Of a stretch of DNA of 64,000 nucleotides, positions 44,093 through 56,562 are shown in pieces; the first letter of the stretch is position 1; each line of letters begins with the position of its first letter. This DNA comes from Salticus scenicus (lineage: Eukaryota > Arthropoda > Arachnida > Araneae > Salticidae): the NCBI GenBank assembly GCA_963930645.1, contig OZ005648.1, forward strand, positions 154,304,035-154,368,034, read 5' to 3'. Position numbers and translations under genes: made by a program. Under the pieces are notes generated by a model that saw nothing but the letters and a program-made list of their open reading frames with translations, did not search any database and had not been told where the DNA came from.

Positions 44093-44385
44093 AGGTGTTT
44101 ATGTCACACTAGTGTTACGCTGTAGGAAATTGGCAACGATTTGGGACACACCCTTAAGGATAGTCCGGAGACATGCCATCTCAATTTTGATTCTTCACTG
44201 AAGGGATGGCTTTTCGCTACGTTGAGTTACCCTGTGAGGTATAATCTGTATAGTAACATGGAGGACATTGCAACCACGACAGATTTCACGTGCACATGAC
44301 GGTCTCCGACCTGATCGAGTATCGAACCCGCAATCTTTCAATTACGAACTCGGTGCTCGACCTACTAGATTACCGTGGCTCTATG
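44093..44385 (-). repeat. tRNA-derived SINE, copy 1
   Basis: On the minus strand the head reads GCCACGGTAATCTAGTAGGT (A box-like), with GCGGGTTCGATACTCG (B box, close to the GGTTCRANNC consensus) about 45 bp later. The 3' part carries GTGAAATCTGTCGTGGTTGC and ends near GTAACACTAGTGTGACATAA. The same order occurs at 61576-61870. Pol III internal promoters are a property of tRNA-derived SINEs; the cloverleaf is no longer intact. Confidence 0.8.
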
Positions 44386-47324
44386 TTGGGAATTAAAGCT
44401 TCACCAGTATGAGTAAAATGTTAATTGGACTTTATTTAATTATTGATGTGTTTCCAGTGTTTAGGAGAGATGACCATTTAGCAATCAGCATGACATGTGA
44501 TATTTTATAACATGCAATCTTATCTTTTTTAAATATTCTATTTGTTTTTCTTTTTTTTAAATAACGTACACTTTGTATTACCTTAATTTCAAATTTTCTG
44601 ATCTTGTACGATAAAATGTATTTTACAGCTCATGTGTATAAATACACTTCTTAAAACAACTAGGGAATATTGTAGGTATCATAACTAATTCGATAAAGAA
44701 CTATCAATTTAATAAACATGAAATAAAAGAGATTTCAGGAAAATTATGGTGTTTTAAAACCTTTCAGTTTGCAAAACTTTTCTGTTATGTACACTATTAG
44801 AATGAAATTTTTCGTTTTACTAGAAAAACAAAACCAATTTAGCCAAAACCAATATTTTTAGTCATTTGGTGTTATATTTTTATATATAACCAATATTTTT
44901 AGTCAGTCAGTGTTTCACCATTTTCGTAATAAGCCCCACTAAAATGGTGAAACTTAGAACAAAAGTACTGATTGCAGTTAAATTTGAGTAATTAGCACAT
45001 TTTTATTTTATTTATTTATTTATGTATGTATGTATTTGGTATAAAATTCAATATTTATTTAAACAAAGTAGGAAAAAATATAATTTAGAAAAAAAGTAAT
45101 CTCAGGCGTTACATATGTGTGACAAATTAGATAAATGAATTAGATATTATCATTGGCTTGATTTTATTCAACTGAATTTAAAAATTACATTATTTAAAAT
45201 ATAGGGAAAGTTTCGACACGTTGGACCTCTTTTCTAGTTTTTTACTTTTTGTCTTATCAAAATAATAATAATAATAATAACAATTATAGTATGATTGTTT
45301 CCCATTATACAACATTTTCTTCACTATCGAAGCTTTTTTTTTTTTTCTTCTTCTTCTTCTTTTTACAAAAATTCATAATTTAATTTTATTTATTTATTTA
45401 TTTATTTTTTCGAACTTTGCAAAATGGACTACGATGCCCTAGTTTAGGGTATGTGATGGTTCGCCTTTTGAGACATTGGACCATATTTTGCCAAAATTTT
45501 CACTTATAATAGTGGGGATAAATACTATAAGGTATTGTAACTAAATAAGTTACTAGTATTGAAAGTAACTTCTTTTACATTTAAAATTATAAATACTAGC
45601 CATCCCCATGCAGAAAATCTGCCTGATAGTACTTACAAAACTAATTTGACATTTAAAAAAAATCTCGTACATAAAACTACTGGAAAATTTCAGTAAAAAC
45701 AGTTTTCATCTTCCTCAGTTTCTGACATGTTGCTCACAGATGCAAAAGGTTTCACTAAACAAAGAACAACATATATTGGCCTTGACTGAAAACTGGCTTC
45801 GGTAAAAATATGTAAATAATTTCAAAAGTTTGACCTTAGGATTTGTTAATTGTCATTGAAAATGTCAATCGGAAAGGATATTACGTATGTTTAAATTTAA
45901 AAGGCATATTATTATCGGAAGATATTACAGATAAAGAAATATACTGATAAAATAATTGGAAGTAAAAAAAAAATATATATGCAATTTTTTTCATTCGTTC
46001 TTCTAAATCTTTTAAGAGTTTCAGGATTTCTTCTACCAGGCATATTAAAATTTTAAAAATGTTTCTATAAAATAGCGTGTTGAACAGAGATGAACAAACG
46101 AAGCTTGTCTCTCTCTCTTTCTATCTCTCTCTCTCTCTCTATTTTTCTATTTATTTATTTATTTATTAATTTTTCTTTTAAGTATGACAAATCGTACTAT
46201 CTTTTTCAAATAGCGTTTCCGGCGTCCTTACCAACTTTTATCTATCACCCTGAATGAACGTGCAAACATATTTGTTTTTATTTAAAATATGTAAAATGAA
46301 AGTTGTCACTGTATCCTTCCGGATGATCAGATTTTATCAAACATTTGTACGCTTATTAATCAGGACAAAATTTAGCTAAAGCCTTATTTTTTAGTTCCAT
46401 CGGATAATTGGTTCAAAAAATATTAAATAAAAACCACATTTTAACATTAAAGTTATTGAAAAGGGGGAAAAAAATGCCAAAAATAAAAAAGTAAATAAAT
46501 AAATATATTTATTTTTATGTCAAAAAAGGGGGAAAAAAAGAAAGAAAGAAAAGAAATAACATGCAAACACTTAAAAGGTTAAGAAAAAGTTATACTAAAC
46601 AAATGGTACAACTTCAGTATACAACTCCGTGGCAAAATTTCAAATTCTGCATCGCAGTAGATCGGACGTTTCTCTCCAAGATCTTTACCTACATAATTGC
46701 GATAGTGATTTTAATTCATAGCCAAAATGACAACAAAAATTTAAAAACCACTAAGTTCCTCTTATGCTAAAGCTATATCAAATAAATTTTAAAAAATAAA
46801 TATAGTAACCAATGCCAGGGAATGAAACAGTCATGCGGAAGTTTATATGGAAGAATCGATTAAAATAAATCCTGTCGTACTAAATTAAATTATGTTTTGT
46901 GCAGAATTTTACATCTGTTATTTAGAAAACAAAAATAGGCTTTCTTTTTTATTCACACAGTAAATTTGTGAATTTTTCTATGATGTCAATTTTTGTGTAA
47001 ATTACTTTTTGAACAGAAGAAAGCGGTTTGTGTTATTTTAAATGAATCGAAAATTTAATATATTTTTAAGAACGTTTTTAAAAACCAATATTTAAATTAC
47101 GTTCCATATTACTGCATGAATTATCCACAATATTTTTCTCTTATTATAATTATAATCATTATTATTATTATTTATTTTACACTATGGATTTCAGAAATTT
47201 GTTCTGCCATGACGTCACTATGGTATCGTTTCGGCAAAATTTAATCGTAACTGTTCCCTGTTATATAAATATTTATGCAGATAACATTTTAGGACCAGTA
47301 GATCCCGTTAAATTAATTTTAATC
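44386..47324. other. AT-rich noncoding DNA with simple repeats
   Basis: The stretch contains (TTTA)n at 45006-45025 and 45385-45408, (CTT)n at about 45347-45363, (CT)n at about 46109-46141, (AAAG)n at about 46536-46556, and a doubled ACCAATATTTTTAGTCA string at 44848-44904. A 69-residue frame at 46561-46770 is not recognised. Possible remnant of a CACTATTAG-type MITE at 44792-44960. Confidence 0.5.
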
Positions 47325-48012
47325 GAAACTAATGGGCATTGGTGGACTTTACCCAGTTCCCCATCATACATTTGTTATCATAAATTTCCACTATAGATTA
47401 TACTACAAACATGGTAAGAGCGATGAATTTGGTTGGTCCACGACACAGTCTGTAGTTGAAATACTCCCCCTATTAGGCTACCCTCCCTTAGATCGACGCG
47501 TTTTCTTTATCGTAATTTGCCGCGTAATGATGCTTTTGTCAGTTACGTATTTTAATTTTCGTACAATCCCATGATATTTTCTGCGCCTTAATTTCCATAA
47601 TACAATTTTTTTTTTCTGAAATATAACCCTATTTTGCCATGTTATGAAAATTTCTAGTAATGTTCTAGTACGTATAATTTGTAGTACGTTGGGAAGTTTC
47701 AAGAGTGGAAGGTTGATGTTCTGGGGCGTTCTTGCCATTACAACGAAGATAATTTTAATCTTGTCCAACTTCTTATGTAATATCTATGCAATTTTACGAA
47801 CTCAGAAACTAAATAACGATTTAAATAACGTACCAGATGGGAACTATACTGAATTTATGATTTTAGTGTTCTTCACACTTCAAAGCGTGGGAAAAAGTAA
47901 AAAGGAAAAAAAAAAAAAGAAAAAGAAAGAAAGAAAAAGAAAATATCATTGAAAATTTTCGCGAAAACCAAAATTTCATCTAGTGAAAATTTTACCCTGT
48001 GTTAAAGTTAGT
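47325..48012 (+). mobile_element. Family-3 element, second copy (partial)
   Basis: CTAATGGGCATTGGTGGACT, CAGTTCCCCATCATA, TCATAAATTTC, CATGGTAAGAGCGATGAAT and CCCTATTAGGCTA match the head region at 35570-35740 in order. A TTTTGCCATGTTATGAAAATT segment resembles the first 174-bp unit. The array is not expanded here, and the tail ends near 48012 in weakly related sequence with an A/AAAG-rich patch at 47905-47943. Confidence 0.65.
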
Positions 48013-48044
48013 AACACTTTCGCGACCGCATGTTTTTGTCTTTT

Positions 48045-50130
48045 TAACCGACTTCAAAAAAAGAAGGAAGGTTCTCAATTCAAACCGTATGTTTTTTTTA
48101 TGTTTGTTAGCTCATAACTTCTGAACGGATGCTCCGATTTTGATACTTTTTGTTTTGTTGAAAAGGTCTTGGTCTGCAATAGGTCCCATTGTAATATCTT
48201 TACGATCTAAAGAAAATACAGGGTGCCCAAAAAAACCAGTCCCAACTCTTTTAACTGCTAAACGGCTGCAGGTCTAGTAATAAAAATGGTATGTAAGTGT
48301 AGTAAAGTGGTCCTGCAGTACAAGGTTAAACCGCTTGCTGCGCCACCTGGTGGAAAATAGTGGAGTTAGTGTTCCTATCTCGAAACGGTTCTAGAGAAAA
48401 AAAGTGAATTAGAAAGTTGAAGATTATCATCGATTTAGTACAAAAAGACAGTTTAGACATTCATGCTAGCGTTTCTATCTCGGAAACGGTTCAAGACAGG
48501 GGAAAAAAGTGAATTATAAAATTGCAGAGCATCATCGGTTTAGTGCGAAAAGATAGTTTTGACATTAATGCTAAAAGTACAAGGCTAAAAACGTGCCTTT
48601 TTTGTTCGCAATTTCTTACACTATTCATACTTGAGCTACATTGCTCACGTTGTAGCGTAGCTGGTGAGACATACGCTATATAGTTCAAAATACGGTTACT
48701 TGATACTTTTTGCTTTGTTGTAGAGATCTTGGTCTGAAGTAGGTCCCATTATAACATCTTTACAATCTAAAGAAAATAAAGCGCCATCTGGTGAAAAACA
48801 GCGGCATTGGCGCTCCTATTTCAAAAACGGTTCAAGATGGGAGAAAAGTTAATTACGAAGTTGTAGAGTATCATCGATTTACTACGAAAAGACAGTTTTT
48901 AGACATTATTGCTAAAAATAGAACGCTTAAAACGTGCAATTGTTTGTTCGCAATTTCCTACACTGTGCACACTTGAACTACGTTGCACGCTTTACAGCGT
49001 AGCGGATGTCACGTATACTCTATGGTTCAAAGTACTGTTACTGTAAGCGGTCACATCGATTAGCGCAAAGTCGTTTTCAACCAACTTCAGAAAGGAGGGT
49101 GTTCTTAATTCTTGCTATGTGTTTTTGTTGGTGTTTGTAAGTTTATAACTTCGTAAGAAATGCTCTAATTAACCGACTTCAAAAAGGAGGAGGTTCTCAA
49201 TTCAAAGCGTATGTTTTTTGTTTTTGTTTTTGTTTTTGTTTGTTAGCTCATAACTTCTGAACGGATGATCCGATTTTGATACTTTTTGTTTTATTGTAAA
49301 GGACTTGGTCTGAAATAGGTCCCATTGTAAGATCTTTACGATCAAAAGAAAATACAGGGGGCCCAAAAAAGTCAGTCCCGACTCTTTTATCTGCTGAACA
49401 GCTGCAGCTATAGTCATAAAAGTGGTATGTAGGTACAGTAAAGTGGACATGTGCTACGCGATTCAACCGCCTAAAGCGCCACCTGGTGAAAAAGAGTGGA
49501 GTTAGCGATCCTATCTCGGAAGCATTTCAAGACAGGGGAAAAAAGTGAATTATAAAATTGCAGAGCATCATCGATGTAGCACGCAAAGATAGACATTAAT
49601 GCTAAAAACAGAACGCTTAAAACGTGCATTTGTTTGTTCACAATTTCCTATTTTGTGCACACTTGAAAAACATTGCATATGTTGTAGCGTAGCGGGCGAC
49701 ATTTTATGCTATGTAAAATTCAAAGTATGGTTATTGTAAGCGGTCACATCGATTAACGCATAGGCGTTTTAAGCCGACTTCATAAAGGAAGAGGTTCTCA
49801 ATACAAACCATGTTTCTCGTTGTTGTTGTTGAAATTTGTTAGCTTATAACTTCGTAAGAGATGATTTAATTTAAATACTTTTTTTGTGTTCGTAATGATC
49901 TTGGCCTGAAATAAGTTTCATTAGGATTTCATTAAGATATAAACAAATTACAGGATACTCACAAAAGTCTGTTCTCACTCTAACTGCTGAACGCAAGCAG
50001 CTACAATGGTAAAAGCAGTGTGTAAGTATCGATGTTGAAACTTCTGTCCGTCAGCTGCAATGCATATTTTGCTCTTTGTTTGAACTTTACGCTGCGCAAT
50101 TTCCAGCGCAGCGGGTGACACGTATTTACT
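48045..50130 (+). repeat. Tandem array of CCGACTTCAAAAAGG repeat units
   Basis: Unit starts lie at about 48049, 49078, 49170 and 49772 (AACCGACTTCAAAAA or close variants). Full units of ~600-690 bp share GGTTCTCAATTCAAA, TTAGCTCATAACTTCTGAAC, GATTTTGATACTTTTTG, CTTGGTCTG-AATAGGTCCC, TACAGGGTGCCCAAAAAA, GCGCCACCTGGTG, GTGAATTATAAAATTGCAGA and GTAGCGTAGC. A partial unit begins at about 48691. Repeats with this opening are common in arthropod genomes, especially insects; no coding sequence is seen. Confidence 0.8.
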
Positions 50131-50327
50131 GTAAAGTTCAATATATATGCCTAATAGAATTTTCGGTTACGAATACAGCGTATCCTTTCTTTACATTTCT
50201 AAAGACTTTTTAATTTAACGTATGTTCGTTCAATAGATAGTTTTTTGGTCATATCCAATAAAGGCAAGAAAAGTGACGCAATTTAAAAATGCAGCATTTG
50301 AGAAAAATAAACTTAAAAATAACTTGA

Positions 50328-50543
50328 CTAGAATAAAACTGGGACAACTGTCTCTCGAGTGGATAACTTTCTAGATGGAGATGTAACTTTTTTGTTCACA
50401 TTGGGTGTATTTAATGTATTTTTCAGTGACATAAACCATTTTTTGAGTAATGTCACTTTTCTTGGAAGTTGTGATTTGTGAAACTTCCTTCGAACGTCTT
50501 CTGATGTTCTGCTATATGAATAAGTTTTCACTGAAAAGAGAAA
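50328..50543 (-). pseudogene. Possible helix-turn-helix fragment of a transposase
   Basis: The minus-strand frame reads YSRTSEDVRRKFHKSQLPRK, then VTLLKKWF and SPSRKLSTRETV. The spacing of a basic helix, P-R/S-K-T-hydrophobic, KW-F and a later K-x-P-S-R-x-x-S/T-x-R resembles the N-terminal DNA-binding region of mariner-type transposases (DUF4817-like). It is only about 60 residues long, and the C-terminal 25 residues lie in the adjoining inverted repeat. No catalytic domain follows on this strand. Confidence 0.45.
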
Positions 50544-50750
50544 AATAAAATCTTTTTGTAAAAAAAATAGAACCGACTCCAAAAAGCAACTACTATTCAA
50601 ACAACTAAAAAATAAAATAAAATAAAAAATAAATGGTATGAAATGAAACTGTAAATTGCGCCTAAAAGTATAAAATAATTTCCTTCGCCAAACAACCTAT
50701 AACACTACAATTAATCATAACTTTTGAAGTCGGCGCAAAATTAAATAAAA
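50544..50750 (+). repeat. Left arm of a 207-bp nearly perfect inverted repeat
   Basis: The arm is the reverse complement of 51292-51499, differing only by one base in an A run. It runs from AATAAAATCTTTTTG to TTTTGAAGTCGGCGCAAAAT and beyond. It contains both GAACCGACTCC and GAAGTCGGCGC, echoing the CCGACTTC units of the neighbouring array. Confidence 0.95.
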
Positions 50751-51291
50751 ATTGATACCTTTATTCTATACAAAAATCAAATCCTATTCAAAATACACGT
50801 CTCACATTGTTACCTGCAAAACGCAGCCGAAAACTACTTTGATTCAAGAAAACAAATAAGATTTCGTAAGCAGCAAAAATTGGCTAAGATGCTGGTATCT
50901 GACGTCCTTGGTGAACGAAAAATCGCAAAATTATCTGGCAAACATATTTAATTTCTTTGGGATATCATGATTATTTTAATAAGGTATATCAAGAGAGTAA
51001 TCAAGAATATGAAACAACACATCGTACAATATATATTATGAAAACATACATCTTGCGTGTATATTTTTGCCTTACGTTTTTATCGCCAAATTCAAAGGCC
51101 ATCAAGGATGATCTAACTTCGTAGAAATATAAATACCGCATTGTGAAGATGTTCACTGTTCTATGTAGATGCTACTAATGGACCAATTGTATACAGTGAT
51201 AAAATAATAAAGGAAACATGAAAATGGATCATTCGAGACAACAGCATTTGTTGCTACCAATCTAAAGACAAACCTTTAAAAACTAATTAAA
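50751..51291. other. 541-bp spacer of the inverted repeat
   Basis: The spacer is single-copy-looking DNA of more balanced composition than the arms, with no frame above 60 codons. Some plus-strand text (for example ISFGIS-type) is stopped repeatedly. Confidence 0.6.
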
Positions 51292-51499
51292 TTTTATTTA
51301 ATTTTGCGCCGACTTCAAAAGTTATGATTAATTGTAGTGTTATAGGTTGTTTGGCGAAGGAAATTATTTTATACTTTTAGGCGCAATTTACAGTTTCATT
51401 TCATACCATTTATTTTTTATTTTATTTTATTTTTTTAGTTGTTTGAATAGTAGTTGCTTTTTGGAGTCGGTTCTATTTTTTTTACAAAAAGATTTTATT
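51292..51499 (-). repeat. Right arm of the 207-bp inverted repeat
   Basis: This is the partner of 50544-50750. Homology ends abruptly after GATTTTATT at 51499. Together with the spacer the structure is 956 bp long. Open frames in the two arms (50328-50600 minus and 51347-51601 plus) share residues only because of the repeat. Confidence 0.95.
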
Positions 51500-51904
51500 G
51501 ACAGTAAGGTCGGCCTGTGGGCGTTATTCTCCCAAGTTACAATATTAAAAAATAAAATTTTCTACATTCAGATTCATATTAAAAATGGATATACATTATA
51601 ATTATACTTTTTCTAATCAAAGTATTTATATCCATAGTACATTGGTTGTACAAATATGAATATTGTGTATATTTTTAAGAAATAAATGACATACAAATTG
51701 CAAAAGAAATGCACACTGGTGGAAATACATATTTTCAAATGACGTGAATCTACGTCAGTGGTCGCTCTTCAGTTCCTGAGGAATTTGGGTTATATGGGAT
51801 ATTGCTTCACTTTCTTTTTTTCAAAGATTTATTTTTATTAATTTAATCCATTTGTAATTTGTAATTTGAAATAAATAACCATACATAAAATATATAAATA
51901 TAGT

Positions 51905-53425
51905 AGCCTGCTTTGCTAGCTTCGCTGGTTACTATATTTAAATAAATTCTCAAAGTTCCATATCATTTTTTAAAATAAAAAATAAAATAAAATAAAGGTA
52001 TCTAAAATTTGTCTTTTAAAGCGGTTGAAACCTCAGTCAAATCTTTCGCTGTCTTTAGCATCGCCTTTCCTATTCGCACCATGGTAAGTCCAAATTACCA
52101 CTTCCTACGGCAGCGTATTAACTGAGCACGCGCGCAGAAACAAATGTATTCACACATGAACTCCTGTTGAGTTGCCAATACCTTCGGCTGCTTCTTTTCC
52201 GCCTGCACTATGTCTGGCTCTGGTCCCCAATACGTGTGGTAACACCATACTCACACATACTACTCACCCCCTCATCTATTTATCTATTCTTATTTTACAG
52301 CCATGAAAGTAATGCAATCAATTCCCAGACCAGAAAACCAACCCACACACCAAAAATCGCCTCCCTGAAGGTAATTTGGTACAGAGTTACAATTGAAATT
52401 TTGCCTTTTACACCATCATTCTCACCAGTAAACTGAAAAAAAAATACAAAATTCCGTCAAAGTACATGTTGCTTATTTTTAACCAACACCCGCAAATCTA
52501 AATTCGCCATACTGAGGTAATTTGGAACCGAGTTAAAATTGAAAACATTTTTACACTTTTGTTTTCCTTCTACGCCTGAAGGGGAAAAGAGGATTTCCAA
52601 AAATCCCTTTATAGTATGTTCTGTACACTTAACGGACCCACACACCAAAAAACTGTCTTTCTGAGATTATTTGGAATTGAGTTACATTTAGAAACGTGTA
52701 TTTCACCCCTCCATTCCCAAATGAGTAAAAAGGAGACATTTCGCAATGTACCTCTAGAGTTTTTGTTGGCATCCATAACCAACCTACACACCAAAAATTC
52801 TCCTTCTTGGGATAATTTGGTACAGAGTCACGCTTGAAAACATGTTTATTGCCCCCTCCAAGCCAAAAGGGGGGGAAAGGGAGCATTTTACAAATTAAAT
52901 ATTATTCTTTATTGAAAACAGGTAGCACAACATGAAATGAATTTTCAGCAATTTCCAGATATAGCTTTAATGTATTCGAATTTTTTTGAGTAAACGAATG
53001 GGGAATAATTTCATAACGTATTCTATACGAAACGTCATTTAATGCATATAAAAATAGATGTTCATTTTATTTTCTTTAGTGCAGCCTAGAGATATTAAAC
53101 TGAAATTATCTTAATGCACAGACTTTATATATTTGAATTATTTTGCATGTTTCTGTACGTAAAGCATTTGCTTGTTCTCATAGAAAAAATTGATGTATCA
53201 TCCCTATATGACATAGATTTATAATATCGAGTTCAGATTTCCTGACAGCAATTGCTCTTGAGATATGCTGATATCTCAAGCACACATATAGACGCACATA
53301 CCAACCACTTAAAACTTGTATTTTGGATTCAGGGCATCTCAAAACGCTTAAATGAAAAAAAAACTAAATTATGAAAATTTTACCCGAAACCAATAGTTTC
53401 TCTACCATAGACGTGTAAGCGAAAG
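51905..53425 (+). mobile_element. Family-1 head joined to a different array and a family-2 tail
   Basis: The head reads AGCCTGCTTTGCTAGCTTCG then CTGGTTACTATATTTAAA and is followed by a CACGCGCGCAGAAAC stretch, like copy 1 at 14371. The interior holds a different tandem array (52330-52880). The tail (about 53000-53425) matches family 2: TTTAGTGCAGCCTAGAGAT, CTCTTGAGATATGCTGATA, CATATAGACGCACATACC and TTTGGATTCAGGGCATC. It thus combines a head of one family with the tail of another. Confidence 0.65.
52330..52880 (+). repeat. ~140-bp tandem array inside the 51.9-kb element
   Basis: Four diverged units share ACCCACACACCAAAAA-TC, TAATTTGG-A-GAGTTACA, TTGAAAAC and a C-rich ACACCATCATTCTC-like spacer (at about 52340, 52485, 52625 and 52783). 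Frames of 61-85 residues on both strands are by-products. Structure parallels the ~130-bp array of family 1, but the sequence is different. Confidence 0.8.
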
Positions 53426-54819
53426 TAAAAAACGATAAATTACTTGTAATAACATTTATTTTTTCTCATGTGCAGACTTATTTTTTTTTTTCTTATAATA
53501 GTGCTTTGAAAATAAACGCGACCATCAGAAATGGAATATTCCAATTCCAGGCATAAATTTACTGGACGACAACAAATAAAAAATAACGTCCGAAATGCAT
53601 TAATAAAACTATTGAATTTAACATTTCTCCCCAAGAGCTTACATTTTAGCCACTTCCAAGTGCGTCATATATTTTCTGTTCACGCAGTCTTAGAAAACTG
53701 TGACTATATCTTTTAAAGTAGACCCTCCATCCATTAACAGTTTATAAAATTTTATGAAAGTGCGTCGAGTTGCCAATTTTATGATGCAGTTACTTTTTTT
53801 TTTTTTTTTTTTTTCTTCATTTCTGGCGTGTCTATGAAATGAGATTAAAAAATATAAACATGTTTATAACTTACTGAAAGATATCGTTGAAATTTACACA
53901 ACTATTAAGATTTTTGATATTGCTCCAAGTCACAGTAATCTATTTCGAATTAGAGTCATTATCTTAAAAAAATTCCAAACGCACAATTACTGTTAAAAAA
54001 TACAAAATATATGTTGAAGTAATCATAAATGAAAAAGAATAATTTTTCACCAATAGATTTAATAAAGCGTGCCAATTAACATTAATTTTATAAAGTATTA
54101 AAATTGATCATTTAATTGTTACATTTAATTAAAATTATTTATCAAAAAATTGATAAATTTTAAGAATAATTTCACTGCACATTTTTGTAGAAAATATGTA
54201 ACTACACAATAGAAAGTCTCTTAGAAAATTGAAATATGCATTAAAGTGAAAAAACATTTCATTTAAAGAAAATTGGATTAAAAATTCATTGAAATTTTGT
54301 TGTATTTAATTCTGCTTTTTCATTTCACGTAATTACTCCATTTAAATGCTCAATAGTTTGTCAAAAATCACTCTTAGTGTGTACAATGATAATGGTTATG
54401 CTTAAAAAAAAATAAATAAATAAACGATATACATAGTATGTATTCAGTTGTGCTTTTAGTTCCACTTGATTTATTTATATAGTAGAGGATTAATAGTTTG
54501 TTAAAATCGTTTTTTGTAGAATGATAATAATAATGATGAAAATAAAAAATCATTTTTGTCCAAATTCTTAATTTTTTAGAAGTTAATCTGAGCATAAAAT
54601 GTATTCGAAAAGTTGATTTCAAATTTAAATGACCAAAAATATAGCTTAGCTCTCATTGATGAAAATCAAATTTAAATGATTCTGTGACAACCAAAGAATC
54701 ATTACAAAAAATGACCATGTCAATAGTTATCTTTTCATAACTGGTTTTAAAGTGTTAGTTTATCTCCTTTATTCATTCCTTAAATAATTATATGTAACAA
54801 AATTCATAATATTGTATTT

Positions 54820-54851
<32 letters not shown>

Positions 54852-56346
54852 GATTTGGGTCAAGCATTTTTACACTGTGGATTATGTAGCTCTTTCACGG
54901 AAAATAAAACTTATGAATGCATTAGACAAAGAAATGGGGAATTTCTTCTGTTAATTTTGAAGAAAAAGTACCTAATGATGTAATACAGTATTTTATTTTA
55001 CATAGCAGAATTCCAAAAAAGCATAAATAAATAAAAATTAAAATTGGCTCATCTATCCCTAATTTTCCATAATCATAAAATTTCGTAATATTTAGCGAGA
55101 TTTTCTACATTTTGCACAGACAATAAATTAAAAGCATGCTGGCTTTAAATTTCCAGCAACAAATAAATAATTCTTATTCCTTCTTTAATCTTCTTTATAT
55201 CTCAAGATCTCAAATTTAAACAATTTTATTTTACGATTTTAGACACGCACGTTTCAATATGTTATCTGAAACATATTAAAATTGTTTTAAAAATATCATA
55301 CAGAAAAAAAAAAAAAAAAAAATGAAACATTTATTGACAAAAGAGTGTTTGTTGGATATCTGAAACAAAGTATAAAATGACTTTTTTTTTTTTTTTTTCT
55401 TTTCAAACTATTTAATTTGCTAGTTTACATGAAAATTTTTTATAGTCTGTTAATTTTGTTATAATGAAAACTGACTCATATAAATTATATTATTTCTCAC
55501 AAATTGTGTCAATGTAAACTGTATATGTTTAGGATATTTCCTTTTTTTTTTTTTTTTTTTTAGTAAATTAAACTTTGATATGCAAACATAACATAGTATC
55601 GCCATCTGTTGGGAATTTTATAAACATTTTGGGCTAACTCTAATCTTCCAAGACAGCAACAATCAATAAAATTAGCTTTCAAAGCTTGCTGTAGAAATAA
55701 CTTTGATTTTCTGCTATGTTGCAGAAAAGCAACATAGTAATACAGAAGATTAACTGTCCTCCTTTTGTATTACTATAGATTTTTCTCTGAATTGTTCGAT
55801 TTTAGATGTGCAATAATTTCGTTAAAATAATCATATAGGATAATTCTTTAAATATTATTTATAACAAAACTTAGCACATTGCTTAAATTTTTTTAATATT
55901 GCTCTTTTTTAAAACCACTAGCCCCAGAAAGAACTGTTTTCTTATTATAAAAGCACAAATTTTCCGAAACTAACATTGAAAATGATGTCATAGCTAAAAC
56001 AATGTGTTGGACTAAAGAAAGTAAAAATTTATCCATTATCTCCATGCGTGCATTTCAGCTGAATGAAATAATGAAAAAGAATATTTTAACAAAAAACTTA
56101 CATCCCAATCGTAAAAATGTATTTAAATAAAGAAAATAAAATTGTGTCTATTGCTTTCATGGTTTTTGTATATTCGTTGATTAATTCAAATAATACATTA
56201 AACATGCGAAATTCATGGGTAAATTTGAAGAGATTATCATCATTATTATTATTATTATTTATATTTCAGTATAATGTATAGTATTTGTTATCATTTCAGA
56301 ACACAAAACTTAATTAACCAGAATTTATTCATACATAAAGCAACGT
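53426..56346. other. AT-rich noncoding DNA
   Basis: No gene or repeat edge is recognised. T or A runs lie at about 53788-53814, 54825-54851, 55303-55321, 55383-55399 and 55543-55561. Confidence 0.55.
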
Positions 56347-56350
56347 TTAA

Positions 56351-56415
56351 CCCTTTAACGCACTGTGTTTTCGAAAAAAGGACGAAACTGCCAATTTCCA
56401 AACGCAAAAATTTAT

Positions 56416-56449
<34 letters not shown>

Positions 56450-56562
56450 TCAATAGCATAGCAGAAAAAAGTTTTTTTTTTATTCACTTTTTTAAAACTC
56501 TGTTCATAAATTCTGGTGGCTTTTGGTGTTAAATGAGCATAATTACCATGCCCTTCAGAGGG
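56351..56562. mobile_element. piggyBac-like MITE, second element
   Basis: TTAA occurs at 56347-56350 and 56563-56566; the ends read CCCTTTAACGCACTG and, in reverse complement, CCCTCTGAAGGGCATG. A 29-base A run sits inside, adjacent to a T run. There is no transposase. Ends and target duplication agree with the element at 11859-12170. Confidence 0.7.

Noticed and set aside
47478..47952. Frames of 96 and 102 residues
   Set aside because: They overlap on opposite strands inside a family-3 repeat copy, and one ends in poly-Lys from an AAAG-rich patch.
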